Source: Paraburkholderia bannensis
GTDB lineage: Bacteria > Pseudomonadota > Gammaproteobacteria > Burkholderiales > Burkholderiaceae
Assembly (NCBI RefSeq): GCF_014200455.1
Contig: NZ_JACHBW010000019.1
Location: 89,625 to 153,624, forward strand
DNA length: 64,000 nucleotides
Direction: 5' to 3'
The position numbers and the translations under genes are program-made. Below are positions 7,951-17,184 of the stretch, piece by piece; the stretch's first letter is position 1, and each line of letters starts with the position of its first letter. The notes under the pieces were generated by a model, which did not search any database, was not told where the DNA came from, and worked only from the letters and a program-made list of their open reading frames with translations.

Positions 7951-9065
7951 CCCAGCAGAATCCGAACAACACCGCCGAGGCCGCCAACCGCACCGACTGG
8001 GCCCAGCGCGAGGAACGCGGCAACGCCCTGCTCCTGCGCGCGATGACGTGGATGTCGCTGCGTCTGGGCCGGCGCCTCGCGCGTGCGCTGGTGCACCTCA
8101 TCGCCCTGTATTTCGTGCTGTTCTCGCCGCGCGCGCGGGCCGCTTCGCGCGACTACCTGCGCCGCGTGCTCGGCCGTGCGGCCAACTGGGCCGATCTCTA
8201 CCGGCACGTCTTCACCTTCGCGGCGACCATCCACGACCGCATCTATCTGATGAACGAGCGTTTCGACCTGTTCGACATCAGACCGCAAGGCCATCACCTG
8301 GTGGACGAAGCACTCAAGGGCGGACGCGGCGCGTTCCTGATGGGCGCGCATCTGGGCAGCTTCGAAGTGGTGCGCGCGCTCGGTCGCACCCACCCGACGC
8401 TGCGCGTGGTCGTGACGATGTTCGAAGAGAACGCGCGCCGCATCAACGCGACGCTGGCCGCGGTCAATCCTGCCGCGCAGCCCGAGGTGATCGGCCTGGG
8501 ACAGGTGGATTCGATGCTGCGCGTGAGCCAGCGCCTGGACGAAAACTGCATGGTGGGGATGCTCGCCGACCGCACCCTGCTCGCCGACGACACCGCCGCG
8601 CTGCGCCGCATGGCCTTCCTGGGCGAACCAGCGGCGTTCCCCCTCGGCCCGCTCTACATGGCCGCGATGCTCAAGCGTCCTGTGATCTTCATGACCGGCC
8701 TCTATCGCGGCGGCAACCGCTACGACATCCACTTCGAAACGCTCGCCGATTTCACGAATACGCCACGCGAGGCGCGCCAGGCGGCCATCGACGCGGCGCT
8801 GGTGCGCTATGTCGCGCTGCTCGACCGCCATTGCCGCGCCGCGCCCTATAACTGGTTCAACTACTTCGATTTCTGGCAGACGGCGAAGCCGAAGCAGAAC
8901 GCGAAGCCGAACACCGCGGCGCTGGCTGCCTCCCGGCTCACGCAAAACGCGCTGGTGGCAAACGGCGCGAACGCGGGCACGCGCGCTCAATCGCAGATGC
9001 GCCCGCCCGCACGTCGCGACAGCAACACCGCCAGCCTCGCCCCCCGGGAGACTTCCGACGCATGA
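7947..9065 (+). CDS. LpxL/HtrB-family acyltransferase
   Basis: Membrane-anchored acyltransferase of 372 residues related to the late lipid A acyltransferases. The catalytic H-x4-E motif is seen in GAHLGSFE, with a preceding hydrophobic anchor LVHLIALYFVLFS. The start overlaps the stop of the ligase gene (ATGA), which indicates translational coupling. In this cluster it most likely transfers the finished polyene or the chain onto a lipid anchor and does not make lipid A. The C-terminus is low-complexity and rich in Ala, Asn, Thr and Arg. Confidence 0.82.
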   Translation: MTQQNPNNTAEAANRTDWAQREERGNALLLRAMTWMSLRLGRRLARALVHLIALYFVLFSPRARAASRDYLRRVLGRAANWADLYRHVFTFAATIHDRIYLMNERFDLFDIRPQGHHLVDEALKGGRGAFLMGAHLGSFEVVRALGRTHPTLRVVVTMFEENARRINATLAAVNPAAQPEVIGLGQVDSMLRVSQRLDENCMVGMLADRTLLADDTAALRRMAFLGEPAAFPLGPLYMAAMLKRPVIFMTGLYRGGNRYDIHFETLADFTNTPREARQAAIDAALVRYVALLDRHCRAAPYNWFNYFDFWQTAKPKQNAKPNTAALAASRLTQNALVANGANAGTRAQSQMRPPARRDSNTASLAPRETSDA

Positions 9066-9748
9066 GCGCCTTCCGTCTTCATCGCCTTCGTGGTGTGAAC
9101 CGCGTGCTCGCGCCCGCGCTGGCCGCCTTGTTGCTGGGCGCTACGGGCTTCGCGCAGGCGGCCCAAGCCGCACAAGCCGACCAGAGCGCCCCGAGCGCCT
9201 CCCCCGACTGGACGCTCGACCGGCTGATGTCCACGCTCGCGCAGCACAAATCGGGGCGCGCCGCCTTCACCGAAACCAAATACCTGTCGATCGCCACGCA
9301 GCCCGTGGAGTCCTCGGGTGAGCTGTCCTTCGTCGCGCCCGACCATCTGGAAAAGAACACGTTCAAGCCCAGGCCCGAGCACCTGGTCGTGGACGGCGAC
9401 ATGCTCACCGTCGATCGCAACAACCGCAAATACACGCTCGCGCTCGCGCGTTACCCAGAACTGGGCGCGTTTATCGAAAGCATCCGCGCCACGCTCACAG
9501 GCAACCGCCTTGCGCTTGAGCAGACCTACCAGGTCGCGCTCAGCGGCAGCGGCGAAGCGTGGACGCTCACGCTTACGCCGCGCGATTCGCAGATGCGCAA
9601 AACCGTCAGTGCGATCACGCTCGAAGGCGCGCGCGATCTGCTGCGCAGCGTAGCGATCCAGCAGGCGGGCGGCGATCATTCGCTGATGCAGTTGCGGCCG
9701 CTCCCGGCTTCGGCTTCGGCGCCTTCGTCCGGATCGGCTTCGAACTGA
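9062..9748 (+). CDS. LolA-like periplasmic lipid carrier
   Basis: Predicted periplasmic protein of 228 residues with an N-terminal signal peptide (hydrophobic LAPALAALLLGATGFAQA) and an LolA-like fold. The recognisable pattern is TLAQHKSGRAAFTE, SSGELSFVAPDHLEK and the LTPRDSQMRK segment. Members of this family in aryl-polyene clusters are thought to carry the lipid across the periplasm. It starts with an ATGA overlap with the acyltransferase gene and precedes the MMPL exporter, its probable partner. The C-terminus ends in an Ala/Ser-rich tail. Confidence 0.8.
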   Translation: MSAFRLHRLRGVNRVLAPALAALLLGATGFAQAAQAAQADQSAPSASPDWTLDRLMSTLAQHKSGRAAFTETKYLSIATQPVESSGELSFVAPDHLEKNTFKPRPEHLVVDGDMLTVDRNNRKYTLALARYPELGAFIESIRATLTGNRLALEQTYQVALSGSGEAWTLTLTPRDSQMRKTVSAITLEGARDLLRSVAIQQAGGDHSLMQLRPLPASASAPSSGSASN

Positions 9749-9785
9749 GCGGCGCACGTCAGCCCTCGCGCCACGCTTGAACCGC

Positions 9786-12320
9786 ATGAACGTCCCGCCT
9801 ACGCCCACCCACCGCCTCATGCACGCGCTGCAACGCCGCGCCGTGCTGATATGGCTGCTGTTTCTGCTGGCCTGCGCAGGCGCGATCGCACGCGCGCACT
9901 TCAGCACCGATCTCTCCGCCTTCCTGCCGCGCGCGCCCAGTGCGGGGCAGCGCGTGCTGGTCGATCAGTTGCGCGACGGCGTGGTCTCGCGGCTGATTCT
10001 CGTCGGCATCGAGGGTAAAAGCGAGGGTAAAAGCGAAGACGGCGACGCTGCCACCCGTGCGCAGATTTCGCGTCAGATCGCGGTCACCCTGCGCGCCGAT
10101 CCGCAATTCGCGGCGCTCCACAACGGCGAAGCCGTCAACGACGCGCGCGACCAGCAATTCGTGTTCGCTCACCGCTACGCGCTGAGCCCCGACGTCACGC
10201 CGCAACGCTTCACGGCAGACGGCCTGCACGCGGCGCTTGGCGACAGCCTCGATCTGCTCAGCTCGTCGGCCGGCCTCATGGCCAAGGATCTGCTGCCGCA
10301 CGATCCGACCGGCGAAGTCGCCGCGCTCGTCGGCCAGATGGACGGCGCGGCGCAGCCCGCCACCCGCGACGGCGTGTGGGCTTCGCGCGACGGCTCGCGC
10401 GCCGTGCTGGTCGCGCAAACCGCCGCCGCGGGCTCGGACACCGACGCCCAGGCCCGCGCCGTCGACGCTATCCAGCGCGCGTTCGCGGCGGCCACACGCA
10501 CGCTGCCGAACGCTTCGAGCTATCACATCGAAATGAGCGGTCCCGGCGTGTTCTCCGTCCAGACGCGTGACGCGATCCGCCATGACGTCGAACGCATCTC
10601 GGCGCTCAGCATGGTGCTGATCGTCGCGCTGCTGCTGGCGCTCTATCGCTCGCCGCGCACGCTTGTGCTGGGTCTGCTGCCAGTGTTGTCGGGCGTGGCG
10701 GCGGGGATCGCGGCGGTGAGCCTTGCGTTCGGCACGGTGCAGGGGATCACGCTGGGCTTCGGCACGACCTTGATCGGCGAGGCCGTCGATTACTCGATCT
10801 ATCTGTTCGTGCAATCGGCGCAAACCTCCACGCAAAGCCTCACCGGCGCGCACCGCGAAGACACGCTGCGTGCGTGGGTCGCCGCCTACTGGCCGACGAT
10901 CCGCCTGGGCGTGCTGACTTCCGTGTGCGGCTTCGCGTCGATGCTGTTCTCGGGCTTTCCGGGCCTCGTGCAACTGGGCGCGTTTTCGATCGCGGGCCTC
11001 GTGACGGCGGCGCTGGTCACGCGCTTCGTGTTGCCGCGCCTGCAAGGCGGGCCGGTGGCGATGCGCGACGTCACGCGCCTCGCCGCCTGGCTCGCGCGCG
11101 CCGCGCAGGCCGCGCCGCGTCTGCGCTGGCCGCTCGCGGCGCTGGCGCTTGCCGCCGTCGCGGTTCTGGCGCTGCACCGCGACGGCCTCTGGAGCCACGA
11201 ACTCTCCGCGCTCAGCCCGGTTCCGGCGGCCGGCCAGGCGCTCGACGCGCGATTGCGCGCCGACGTGGGCGCGCCCGACGTGCGCTATCTGGTCGATATC
11301 CCCGCCGCCAGCGAGCAGGCCGCGCTGGAAGGCGCGGAAAAGATTGGCGCGCAGTTGCAGCCGCTGGTCGAACGCGGCGTGCTCGCGGGCTTCGAAAGTC
11401 CGGCGCGCTACCTGCCGAGCGCGGCGACGCAGCGCGCGCGCCTCGCCAGCCTGCCCGACGACGCCACGCTCTCCGCGCGCCTGCACGAAGCGCTCGCCAA
11501 TCAGCCGATTGCGCTCAAGCCCGACGCCTTCGCCCCCTTCCTCGCCGATGTCGCGGCGGCGCGCCAGGCTGCACCGATCACACGCGCCGATCTGCACGGC
11601 ACCTCGATGGCGCTGGCCGTCGACGCGCTGCTCACGCCGCGCGCAGGCGGCGGCTGGAACGCCATGCTCGCGCTGCGGGCGCCGGACGGTGCCACGCGGG
11701 CCGACACGTCGAGCCTGAACGCCGCGCCGATCCGCGCCGCCGTCGCGCAAGCGCAGGTGCCCGGCGCGCTGTTCGTCGACATGAAAACCGAAGCCGACCG
11801 CCTCTACGCCAACTATGTGCGCGAGGATCTGCGCCTTTCGCTGGCGGGCTTTGCGGCGATCGCCGTGCTGCTGGGCATCGCGCTGCGCTCCGCAAAGCGC
11901 GCCGCGCGCGCGCTCGCGCCGCTGGTGGCCGCCGTGCTCGTGGTGGCCGCGGGCTTCGCGCTCGCGGGCGTGGCGCTCACGATCCTGCATCTGGTGGGCA
12001 TGTTGCTGATCGTGGCGGTCGGCTCGAATTACGCGCTGTTTTTCTGCAAGCACACGCCAGGCGACGGCCCTATCCAAACCATCGCGCCGGGCACGCTGGT
12101 GTCGCTGCTGGTCGCCAATCTGGCGACGGTGGCGGGCTTCGGGCTGCTTGCGCTATCGCAGGTGCCGCTGCTCGAAACGTTCGGCCTGACGGTGGGGCCG
12201 GGCGCGATGCTCGCGCTGGCGTTTGCCGCGATTCTTGCGCCTCAGACTGCGCGCGCCGCGCCCGCAAGCGCGGCGGCAGCAGGCGCACGCCTGAACGCCC
12301 GCGAGGAGAAGCGCGCATGA
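9786..12320 (+). CDS. MMPL/RND-family lipid exporter
   Basis: Inner-membrane transporter of 844 residues with the RND layout. It has an N-terminal transmembrane helix, a periplasmic loop, a block of helices (about residues 270-420), a second helix and loop, and a second block near the C-terminus (LSLAGFAAIAVLLGIAL onward). The segment FGTTLIGEAVDYSIYLF holds the acidic residues typical of proton coupling in transmembrane helix 4. It presumably hands the polyene lipid to the LolA-like carrier. ATG 9786 was chosen over a TTG nine bases upstream. A long open frame on the opposite strand is a composition artefact. Confidence 0.85.
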   Translation: MNVPPTPTHRLMHALQRRAVLIWLLFLLACAGAIARAHFSTDLSAFLPRAPSAGQRVLVDQLRDGVVSRLILVGIEGKSEGKSEDGDAATRAQISRQIAVTLRADPQFAALHNGEAVNDARDQQFVFAHRYALSPDVTPQRFTADGLHAALGDSLDLLSSSAGLMAKDLLPHDPTGEVAALVGQMDGAAQPATRDGVWASRDGSRAVLVAQTAAAGSDTDAQARAVDAIQRAFAAATRTLPNASSYHIEMSGPGVFSVQTRDAIRHDVERISALSMVLIVALLLALYRSPRTLVLGLLPVLSGVAAGIAAVSLAFGTVQGITLGFGTTLIGEAVDYSIYLFVQSAQTSTQSLTGAHREDTLRAWVAAYWPTIRLGVLTSVCGFASMLFSGFPGLVQLGAFSIAGLVTAALVTRFVLPRLQGGPVAMRDVTRLAAWLARAAQAAPRLRWPLAALALAAVAVLALHRDGLWSHELSALSPVPAAGQALDARLRADVGAPDVRYLVDIPAASEQAALEGAEKIGAQLQPLVERGVLAGFESPARYLPSAATQRARLASLPDDATLSARLHEALANQPIALKPDAFAPFLADVAAARQAAPITRADLHGTSMALAVDALLTPRAGGGWNAMLALRAPDGATRADTSSLNAAPIRAAVAQAQVPGALFVDMKTEADRLYANYVREDLRLSLAGFAAIAVLLGIALRSAKRAARALAPLVAAVLVVAAGFALAGVALTILHLVGMLLIVAVGSNYALFFCKHTPGDGPIQTIAPGTLVSLLVANLATVAGFGLLALSQVPLLETFGLTVGPGAMLALAFAAILAPQTARAAPASAAAAGARLNAREEKRA

Positions 12321-13276
12321 ACGCCGCAACGCCGCTCCCGCTCACCGCCGCGCCGCGCCGCTGGAAGCCCGCGCCGCTGATTACCGGCACCGCCGCGCTG
12401 CATGTGGGCGCGGCGGCCGCCATGCTCGCGCAACCGGCCACCTGGCCCTGGGCGACCGGCGGGGTGATCGCCTCGCATCTGGTACTGACCGCCGCCGGAC
12501 TCTGGCCGAAGAGCGCCTTGCTCGGCCCGAACTGGAGGCGGCTGCCGCTCACGCAAACCTCACAAACCCTGCAAAACAGCATCGCCCTGACCATCGACGA
12601 CGGCCCGGATCCCGAAGTCACGCCGCGCGTGCTCGACCTGCTCGACGCCCACGGCGCGCGCGCCACCTTCTTCTGCATCGGCGAGCGGGCGCAGCGCCAC
12701 GCGCATATCGTCGAACAGATGGCTGCGCGCGGCCACGCCGTCGAAAACCATAGTCAGCGGCATCGACACACCTTTTCGCTGTCCGCGCCGGGCGCGCTGC
12801 GACGCGAAATCGAAGCCGGGCAGCGCACGCTTGGCGAGATCACCGGCACGCGTCCGCTCTTTTTCCGCGCGCCGGCAGGCCTGCGCAATCCCTTTCTGGA
12901 GCCGGTGCTCTGCGATCTGGGGCTGCATCTGGCGAGCTGGACGCGGCGCGGCTTCGACACGCGCGAGCGCGATGCGGGCAAGGTCGCGCAACGTCTGCTG
13001 CACGGCCTCGCGCCGCGCGACATCCTGCTTGTTCACGACGGCCACGCGGCGCGCGGTGCGCACGGCGAGCCAGTGCTGCTGACGGTATTGCCCGCATTGC
13101 TGCGCGCCGCCGCGCAGGCGCAATTGCGCTGGGTGACGCTGCGCGAGGCGCTGGAAGAAAGTCTGCCGCAGCAGTCGCATGAGCAGCACGAGCAGCACGA
13201 GCAGCATGGACCCCACGAGAGCCCGCCGCTCCCCGCCCAGAAGGCGATTGACGCCGCACCGTTTGATAAAATTTGA
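12317..13276 (+). CDS. Membrane-anchored NodB-type polysaccharide deacetylase
   Basis: Protein of 319 residues with two N-terminal hydrophobic segments and a complete NodB homology domain: TIDDGPDPEVTP (metal and base aspartates), ENHSQRH (HSxxH metal site), FRAPAG and the LVHDGHA motif. Family members remove N- or O-acetyl groups from amino sugars. Coupled by ATGA overlap to the exporter gene. The product has an unusual histidine-rich tail (repeated HEQ units near residues 295-305). In this cluster it may deacetylate the sugar added by the family 2 glycosyltransferase; that is inference. Confidence 0.82.
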   Translation: MNAATPLPLTAAPRRWKPAPLITGTAALHVGAAAAMLAQPATWPWATGGVIASHLVLTAAGLWPKSALLGPNWRRLPLTQTSQTLQNSIALTIDDGPDPEVTPRVLDLLDAHGARATFFCIGERAQRHAHIVEQMAARGHAVENHSQRHRHTFSLSAPGALRREIEAGQRTLGEITGTRPLFFRAPAGLRNPFLEPVLCDLGLHLASWTRRGFDTRERDAGKVAQRLLHGLAPRDILLVHDGHAARGAHGEPVLLTVLPALLRAAAQAQLRWVTLREALEESLPQQSHEQHEQHEQHGPHESPPLPAQKAIDAAPFDKI

Positions 13277-13331
13277 CCCATAACAAACGTATGGCCGCGC
13301 AGCCCGGCGGCCCTCAACCCAGACGATATTC

Positions 13332-14564
13332 GTGAACCCGCTCCTGCTCTCGCACTACACCGCCACCAGTTGCCTCGGGCGCGGTCTCGACGCAATGCTG
13401 GCCGCCCTGCGCGGCCAGCGCGGCGGCCTTGTGCCGTGCGATTTCGAGCGCGCCGAACTCGACACGTGGATCGGCCGGGTCGACGGCGTAAACGACGTGG
13501 CAATGCGCGCCGGTCTCCAGGATTACGACTGCCGCAACAACCGTCTCGCGCAGCTCGGGCTTGAGCAGGACGGTTTCGCCGCGCACGTTGCGGCGGCGGT
13601 GGCGCGATATGGCGCACATCGCGTGGGCGTTTTTATCGGCACCAGCACGAGCGGCATCCTGGAAACCGAGCAGGCCTATCGCACGCGCGATCCACAAAGC
13701 GGCGCGCTCGCGCCGGGCTTCCATTACGCCGAGACCCACAACCCGTACTCCGTCGCCGCTTTCGTGCGCGCGTATTGCGCGCTGCGTGGACCGGCCACGG
13801 CGATCTCGTCGGCGTGCTCATCGGGAGCCAAGGTGTTCGGCTCGGCGCGGCGCATGATCGAAGCCGGGTTGATCGACTCGGCGGTGGTGGGCGGCGTCGA
13901 TTCGCTGTGCCTCACCACGCTGTACGGCTTCAATTCGCTCGAATTGCTGTCGCGCCAGCCGTGCCGGCCCTTCGACGCGGCGCGCGACGGCATTTCGATC
14001 GGCGAGGCGGCGGCGTTCGCCTTGCTCGAACGTCTGCCAGCCGATCAGGCGCCCGCCGCCGATGCCGTGCTGCTGCTCGGCGTCGGCGAATCGAGCGACG
14101 CGCACCATATGTCGTCGCCGCATCCGCAGGGGCTGGGTGCGCGCAGCGCCATCGAACAGGCGTTGGCCACCGCGGGCCTCACGCCAGCAGACATCGGCTA
14201 TATCAACCTGCATGGCACCGCGACGCCCAGCAACGACGCCGCCGAAGGCCGCGCCCTTGCCGCGCTGTTCAACGCCACGCCCTGCAGTTCGACCAAAGGC
14301 GCAACCGGCCATACGCTCGGCGCGGCGGGCGCGCTGGAAGCCGTAGCCGCCGCGCTGGCGCTGCGCGAGCGCTTCATTCCCGCCGGCGTGAACACCACGC
14401 GGCCCGACCTGGAACTCGGCGTGAATTACGTGCTGCAAAGCCGGGATGCCGATATCGACGCGGTGCTCAGCAATTCCTTCGGCTTTGGCGGGACGAATTG
14501 CAGCCTTGTGCTGGGTCGTGGTTCTGGTCCTGCGGCCGGTCGTGTGCCCAGTCGCGCGCGCTAA
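13332..14564 (+). CDS. Beta-ketoacyl-ACP synthase (KAS I/II type)
   Basis: Condensing enzyme of 410 residues that extends the acyl chain with malonyl-ACP. The full catalytic triad is present: Cys162 in SSACSSGAK, His294 in LHGTATP and His327 in GATGHTLG. It starts at GTG 13332, 55 bp after the deacetylase gene. It should pair with the next gene, a chain-length-factor-like protein, to form the heterodimer known from aryl-polyene synthesis. Confidence 0.87.
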   Translation: MNPLLLSHYTATSCLGRGLDAMLAALRGQRGGLVPCDFERAELDTWIGRVDGVNDVAMRAGLQDYDCRNNRLAQLGLEQDGFAAHVAAAVARYGAHRVGVFIGTSTSGILETEQAYRTRDPQSGALAPGFHYAETHNPYSVAAFVRAYCALRGPATAISSACSSGAKVFGSARRMIEAGLIDSAVVGGVDSLCLTTLYGFNSLELLSRQPCRPFDAARDGISIGEAAAFALLERLPADQAPAADAVLLLGVGESSDAHHMSSPHPQGLGARSAIEQALATAGLTPADIGYINLHGTATPSNDAAEGRALAALFNATPCSSTKGATGHTLGAAGALEAVAAALALRERFIPAGVNTTRPDLELGVNYVLQSRDADIDAVLSNSFGFGGTNCSLVLGRGSGPAAGRVPSRAR

Positions 14565-14591
14565 CCCCCGCTTCATGTGGACGACATTGCG

Positions 14592-15428
14592 ATGAAACTG
14601 AACGCCTGCATCGAAAGCATCGGCCTGATCGGCCCGGGACTGCCCGACTGGCCGCACGCCGCCGCAGCGCTCGCGGGCCGCGCAACCTACGAGCGCGCAC
14701 GCACGGCGCTGCCGCCTCCCGCTTCGCTGCCCTCCGCCGAGCGCCGCCGCACCGGCCCGGTCGTGCGCACCGCGCTGGCCGTGGGCCACGAAGCGGTGGC
14801 CGCGAGCGGGCGCGACGCCACCACGCTGGCGACCGTCTTCGCGGCCTCGGGCGGCGACGGCCAGAACTGTCACGCGATCTGCGAAACGCTCGCGGGCGAA
14901 GACCGCCAGCTCTCGCCCACGCGCTTTCATAACTCGGTGCACAACGCGCCGGCGGGCTACTGGAGCATCGCGGCGCACGCGCGAGCCACCTCGAACGTGC
15001 TCTGCGCGCACGACGGCAGCTTCGCGGCCGGCCTGCTGGAAAGCCTGTGCCAGGTCGCCGTGGACGGCGTGCCGGGCCTGCTGATCGCCTACGACGCCGA
15101 CTATCCCGAGCCGCTGCGCGCGGTGCGTCCTGTCGCCGATGCGTTCGGCGTGGCGCTGGTGCTCGCGCCGCTGGCAGACACCGCTGCGCAACGGCCAGGC
15201 CTCGCCCATATCGAGGCGCAACTCACGGACGCGCCCGCCACGAAGCTCGCTTCGCCCGAATTCGAAGCGCTGCGCGCGAGCAATCCGGCGGCGCGCGCGC
15301 TGCCGCTGCTCGAAGCGATCGCGCAGCGCCGCGCGGCCAGCGTGGTGATCGACTATCTGCCGGAAACGCGCGTGCGGATCGATCTGAGCTTCCCGCACGC
15401 TCCCACGCCGACGGAGCCCGCGCCGTGA
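14592..15428 (+). CDS. Beta-ketoacyl synthase-like chain-length factor
   Basis: Protein of 278 residues resembling the short ketosynthase-like family (Pfam Ketoacyl-synt_2) used as chain-length factors. Conserved segments include FAASGGDGQNCHAICE and RFHNSVHNAPAGYWSI. The Cys-His-His triad of its neighbour is not recognisable, consistent with a non-condensing partner subunit. The ATG at 14592 was preferred to the GTG at 14577. Its stop overlaps the start of the dehydratase. Confidence 0.78.
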   Translation: MKLNACIESIGLIGPGLPDWPHAAAALAGRATYERARTALPPPASLPSAERRRTGPVVRTALAVGHEAVAASGRDATTLATVFAASGGDGQNCHAICETLAGEDRQLSPTRFHNSVHNAPAGYWSIAAHARATSNVLCAHDGSFAAGLLESLCQVAVDGVPGLLIAYDADYPEPLRAVRPVADAFGVALVLAPLADTAAQRPGLAHIEAQLTDAPATKLASPEFEALRASNPAARALPLLEAIAQRRAASVVIDYLPETRVRIDLSFPHAPTPTEPAP

Positions 15429-15931
15429 GCGCCGCCCCGCTGAACGCCGTGCTGCTCGATCGCGCCTGGATCGCGGCGCATATTCCGCATAGCGGCGCGA
15501 TGTGCCTGCTCGACGGCGTCGAAGCGTGGGACGACAGCCACATCCGCTGCACCGCGACCAGCCACTGCGACCCGCACAATCCGCTGCGCGCGCGCGGGCG
15601 GCTGGGTTCGGCCTGCGGCATCGAATACGCCGCGCAGGCGATGGCCGTGCATGGCGCGCTGGTCGGCATCGACGGCCGCGAAAACCAGCGCCCGCGCGTG
15701 GGCTTTCTTGCCAGCGTGCGCGGCGTGCAAGCGCACGTCGCGCGGCTCGACACCTTCACCGCACCCCTCACCATCGAAGCCGAACGCCTGAACGGCGACG
15801 GCACCAGCGTGCTCTACGCCTTCACCGTGCGCTGCGGCGCGCAGACGCTGCTCTCGGGCCGCGCCGCCGTGATGCTCGACGCGTCGGGGCGGCTGCCCGG
15901 CGAGGGCAACGCGAAGGCCACGCCACCTTAA
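15425..15931 (+). CDS. Hotdog 3-hydroxyacyl-ACP dehydratase of aryl-polyene type
   Basis: Single-hotdog protein of 168 residues starting at a GTG that overlaps the previous stop. The opening IPHSGAMCLLDGVEAW and GIEYAAQAMAVHGAL are typical of the second dehydratase in aryl-polyene clusters. It would remove water from 3-hydroxyacyl-ACP to build conjugated double bonds, together with the dehydratase domain fused to the ligase. Confidence 0.8.
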   Translation: MSAAPLNAVLLDRAWIAAHIPHSGAMCLLDGVEAWDDSHIRCTATSHCDPHNPLRARGRLGSACGIEYAAQAMAVHGALVGIDGRENQRPRVGFLASVRGVQAHVARLDTFTAPLTIEAERLNGDGTSVLYAFTVRCGAQTLLSGRAAVMLDASGRLPGEGNAKATPP

Positions 15932-15944
15932 AGGGAGAACCCAT

Positions 15945-16253
15945 ATGAAAAATCGTTTGCACCATCCGCTTGCCCTGGCTGCGCTGCTGCTGGGTTTCGC
16001 CTTCGTCAGCCCGGCGGCGCATGCCGATCTGCATGAGGTCAAGGAGAACATCAAGCACGACTCGAAAGAGGCCGCCCATAAGACCGGCGAGGCCGCGCGC
16101 GACTTCGGCCACGCCACCGCGCATGCCGCCAGAACCGTAGGCCACGGCATCGCGCACGCGTCGCGCGAGGGCTGGGACGCCACCAAACGCACGACCAAAC
16201 GCGTGTTCCACAAGGACGGCGCCAGCGAACAATCGCACGGCGACGACGCGTAA
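15945..16253 (+). CDS. Small exported protein of unknown function
   Basis: Not recognised beyond general features. It has 102 residues, with a clear signal peptide (PLALAALLLGFAFVSPAAHA) and a mature part that is helical, charged and repetitive: KENIKHDSKEAAHKTG, ARDFGHATAHAA and related stretches, rich in His, Lys and Ala. It resembles the amphipathic repeats of periplasmic stress proteins. It lies 13 bp after the dehydratase, with AAGGGAG upstream of its ATG, and just before a terminator, so it is the last gene of the plus-strand lipid operon. Confidence 0.72.
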   Translation: MKNRLHHPLALAALLLGFAFVSPAAHADLHEVKENIKHDSKEAAHKTGEAARDFGHATAHAARTVGHGIAHASREGWDATKRTTKRVFHKDGASEQSHGDDA

Positions 16254-16422
16254 TCTTTGAAACGGCGAGCCGAACCCGCCGCTTCTATCGCCCGGACTTT
16301 TCGAGGATCGGCTCGCTGAACCCGCCAAACCCGCGAATTAGCGGCTTTGCGGGCCTGAATCCCTCTGCCGAACGGCCAATTTGCCCGTCTCGCGCTCACA
16401 ACAAGGCAAAATACGGGTTTTC

Positions 16423-16447
16423 GAGCCCGTGCCGGGCTCACATTTTT
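16423..16447 (+). terminator. Intrinsic terminator of the lipid operon
   Basis: GAGCCCG-TGC-CGGGCTC (16423-16439) is followed by ACATTTTTCC. It lies about 170 bp after the small exported protein gene and before the DUF2760 gene. Confidence 0.8.
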
Positions 16448-16551
16448 CCTGCCGGTTTGGCCCCCGCCCTTAGCAGACGCCGCCCGAGGACGTATCATCC
16501 GGGCCTCGCTTGCCCGGGAGGACCGCGCGCGAGCCCACTGGAGTTGTTTTA

Positions 16552-17184
16552 ATGACCGAACCCAAGATTTCATTCGCAGGCCGCCTTTCGCTCGCCTTCG
16601 GATCGTTTTTCGCCATCCTCGGCAATGCCGAGCTGGCCGCCGGCGTGCGCCGCCTGCGCAACGGCGAGACGTTTGATGCGCCTGTTTCCGCACCCGTCGC
16701 TGCGCCTGCCGCGCCTGCTGCGCCTGCCACGCCCGTTGTTACACCGGTCGCGCCCGCCCCGGCCGCCGCGCCGGTCGCGCCTGCCGCCAGCGCCATCGAG
16801 GAAGCCAGCCCGCAAGCGGCGCTGCAACTGCTCGGCCTGCTTCAGCGCAACGCGCGCTTCGTCGACTTCGTCGAAGAAGACATCGCAGGCTACGCCGATG
16901 CTGAGATTGGCGCGGCCGCGCGTCTGGTCCACGAAGGCTGCCGCGCGACGCTGCGCGAGCACTTCACGATCCGCCCGGTGCGCCCGGAAGCCGAAGGCAG
17001 CCGCGTGAGCATCCCCGAAGGCTTCGACGCCACCGCCATCCGCCTGACCGGCAATGTGGTCGGCGCGGCGCCCTTCAACGGCACGATCAGCCATCGCGGC
17101 TGGCGCGTCGAAGACGTCAAGCTGCCCAAGCTCGTCAAGTCGCATGACGCCAAGGTCCTCGCACCGGCTGAGGTGGAACTGTGA
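16552..17184 (+). CDS. DUF2760 family protein, first gene of the Hsp70 operon
   Basis: Protein of 210 residues with the DUF2760 pattern. The N-terminus FAGRLSLAFGSFFAILG may sit at the membrane. A proline/alanine-rich linker follows (about residues 45-80), and the conserved domain runs from LQLLGLLQRNARFVDFVEEDIAGY to HDAKVLAPAEVEL. No enzymatic motif is seen and the function is unknown. A GGAG ribosome site lies 8 bp before the ATG. The stop overlaps the GTG start of the first Hsp70, so the proteins are probably made together. Confidence 0.82.
   Translation: MTEPKISFAGRLSLAFGSFFAILGNAELAAGVRRLRNGETFDAPVSAPVAAPAAPAAPATPVVTPVAPAPAAAPVAPAASAIEEASPQAALQLLGLLQRNARFVDFVEEDIAGYADAEIGAAARLVHEGCRATLREHFTIRPVRPEAEGSRVSIPEGFDATAIRLTGNVVGAAPFNGTISHRGWRVEDVKLPKLVKSHDAKVLAPAEVEL

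Noticed and set aside
9759..12077. 772-codon open frame on the minus strand
   Set aside because: It lies antisense to the MMPL exporter and its product is a biased Arg/Ala/Gln/His mix with no domain. It is a high-GC shadow.
10874..13276. 800-codon plus-strand frame that includes the deacetylase
   Set aside because: The first two thirds are out of frame with the exporter and have shadow composition. The real gene starts at ATG 12317.
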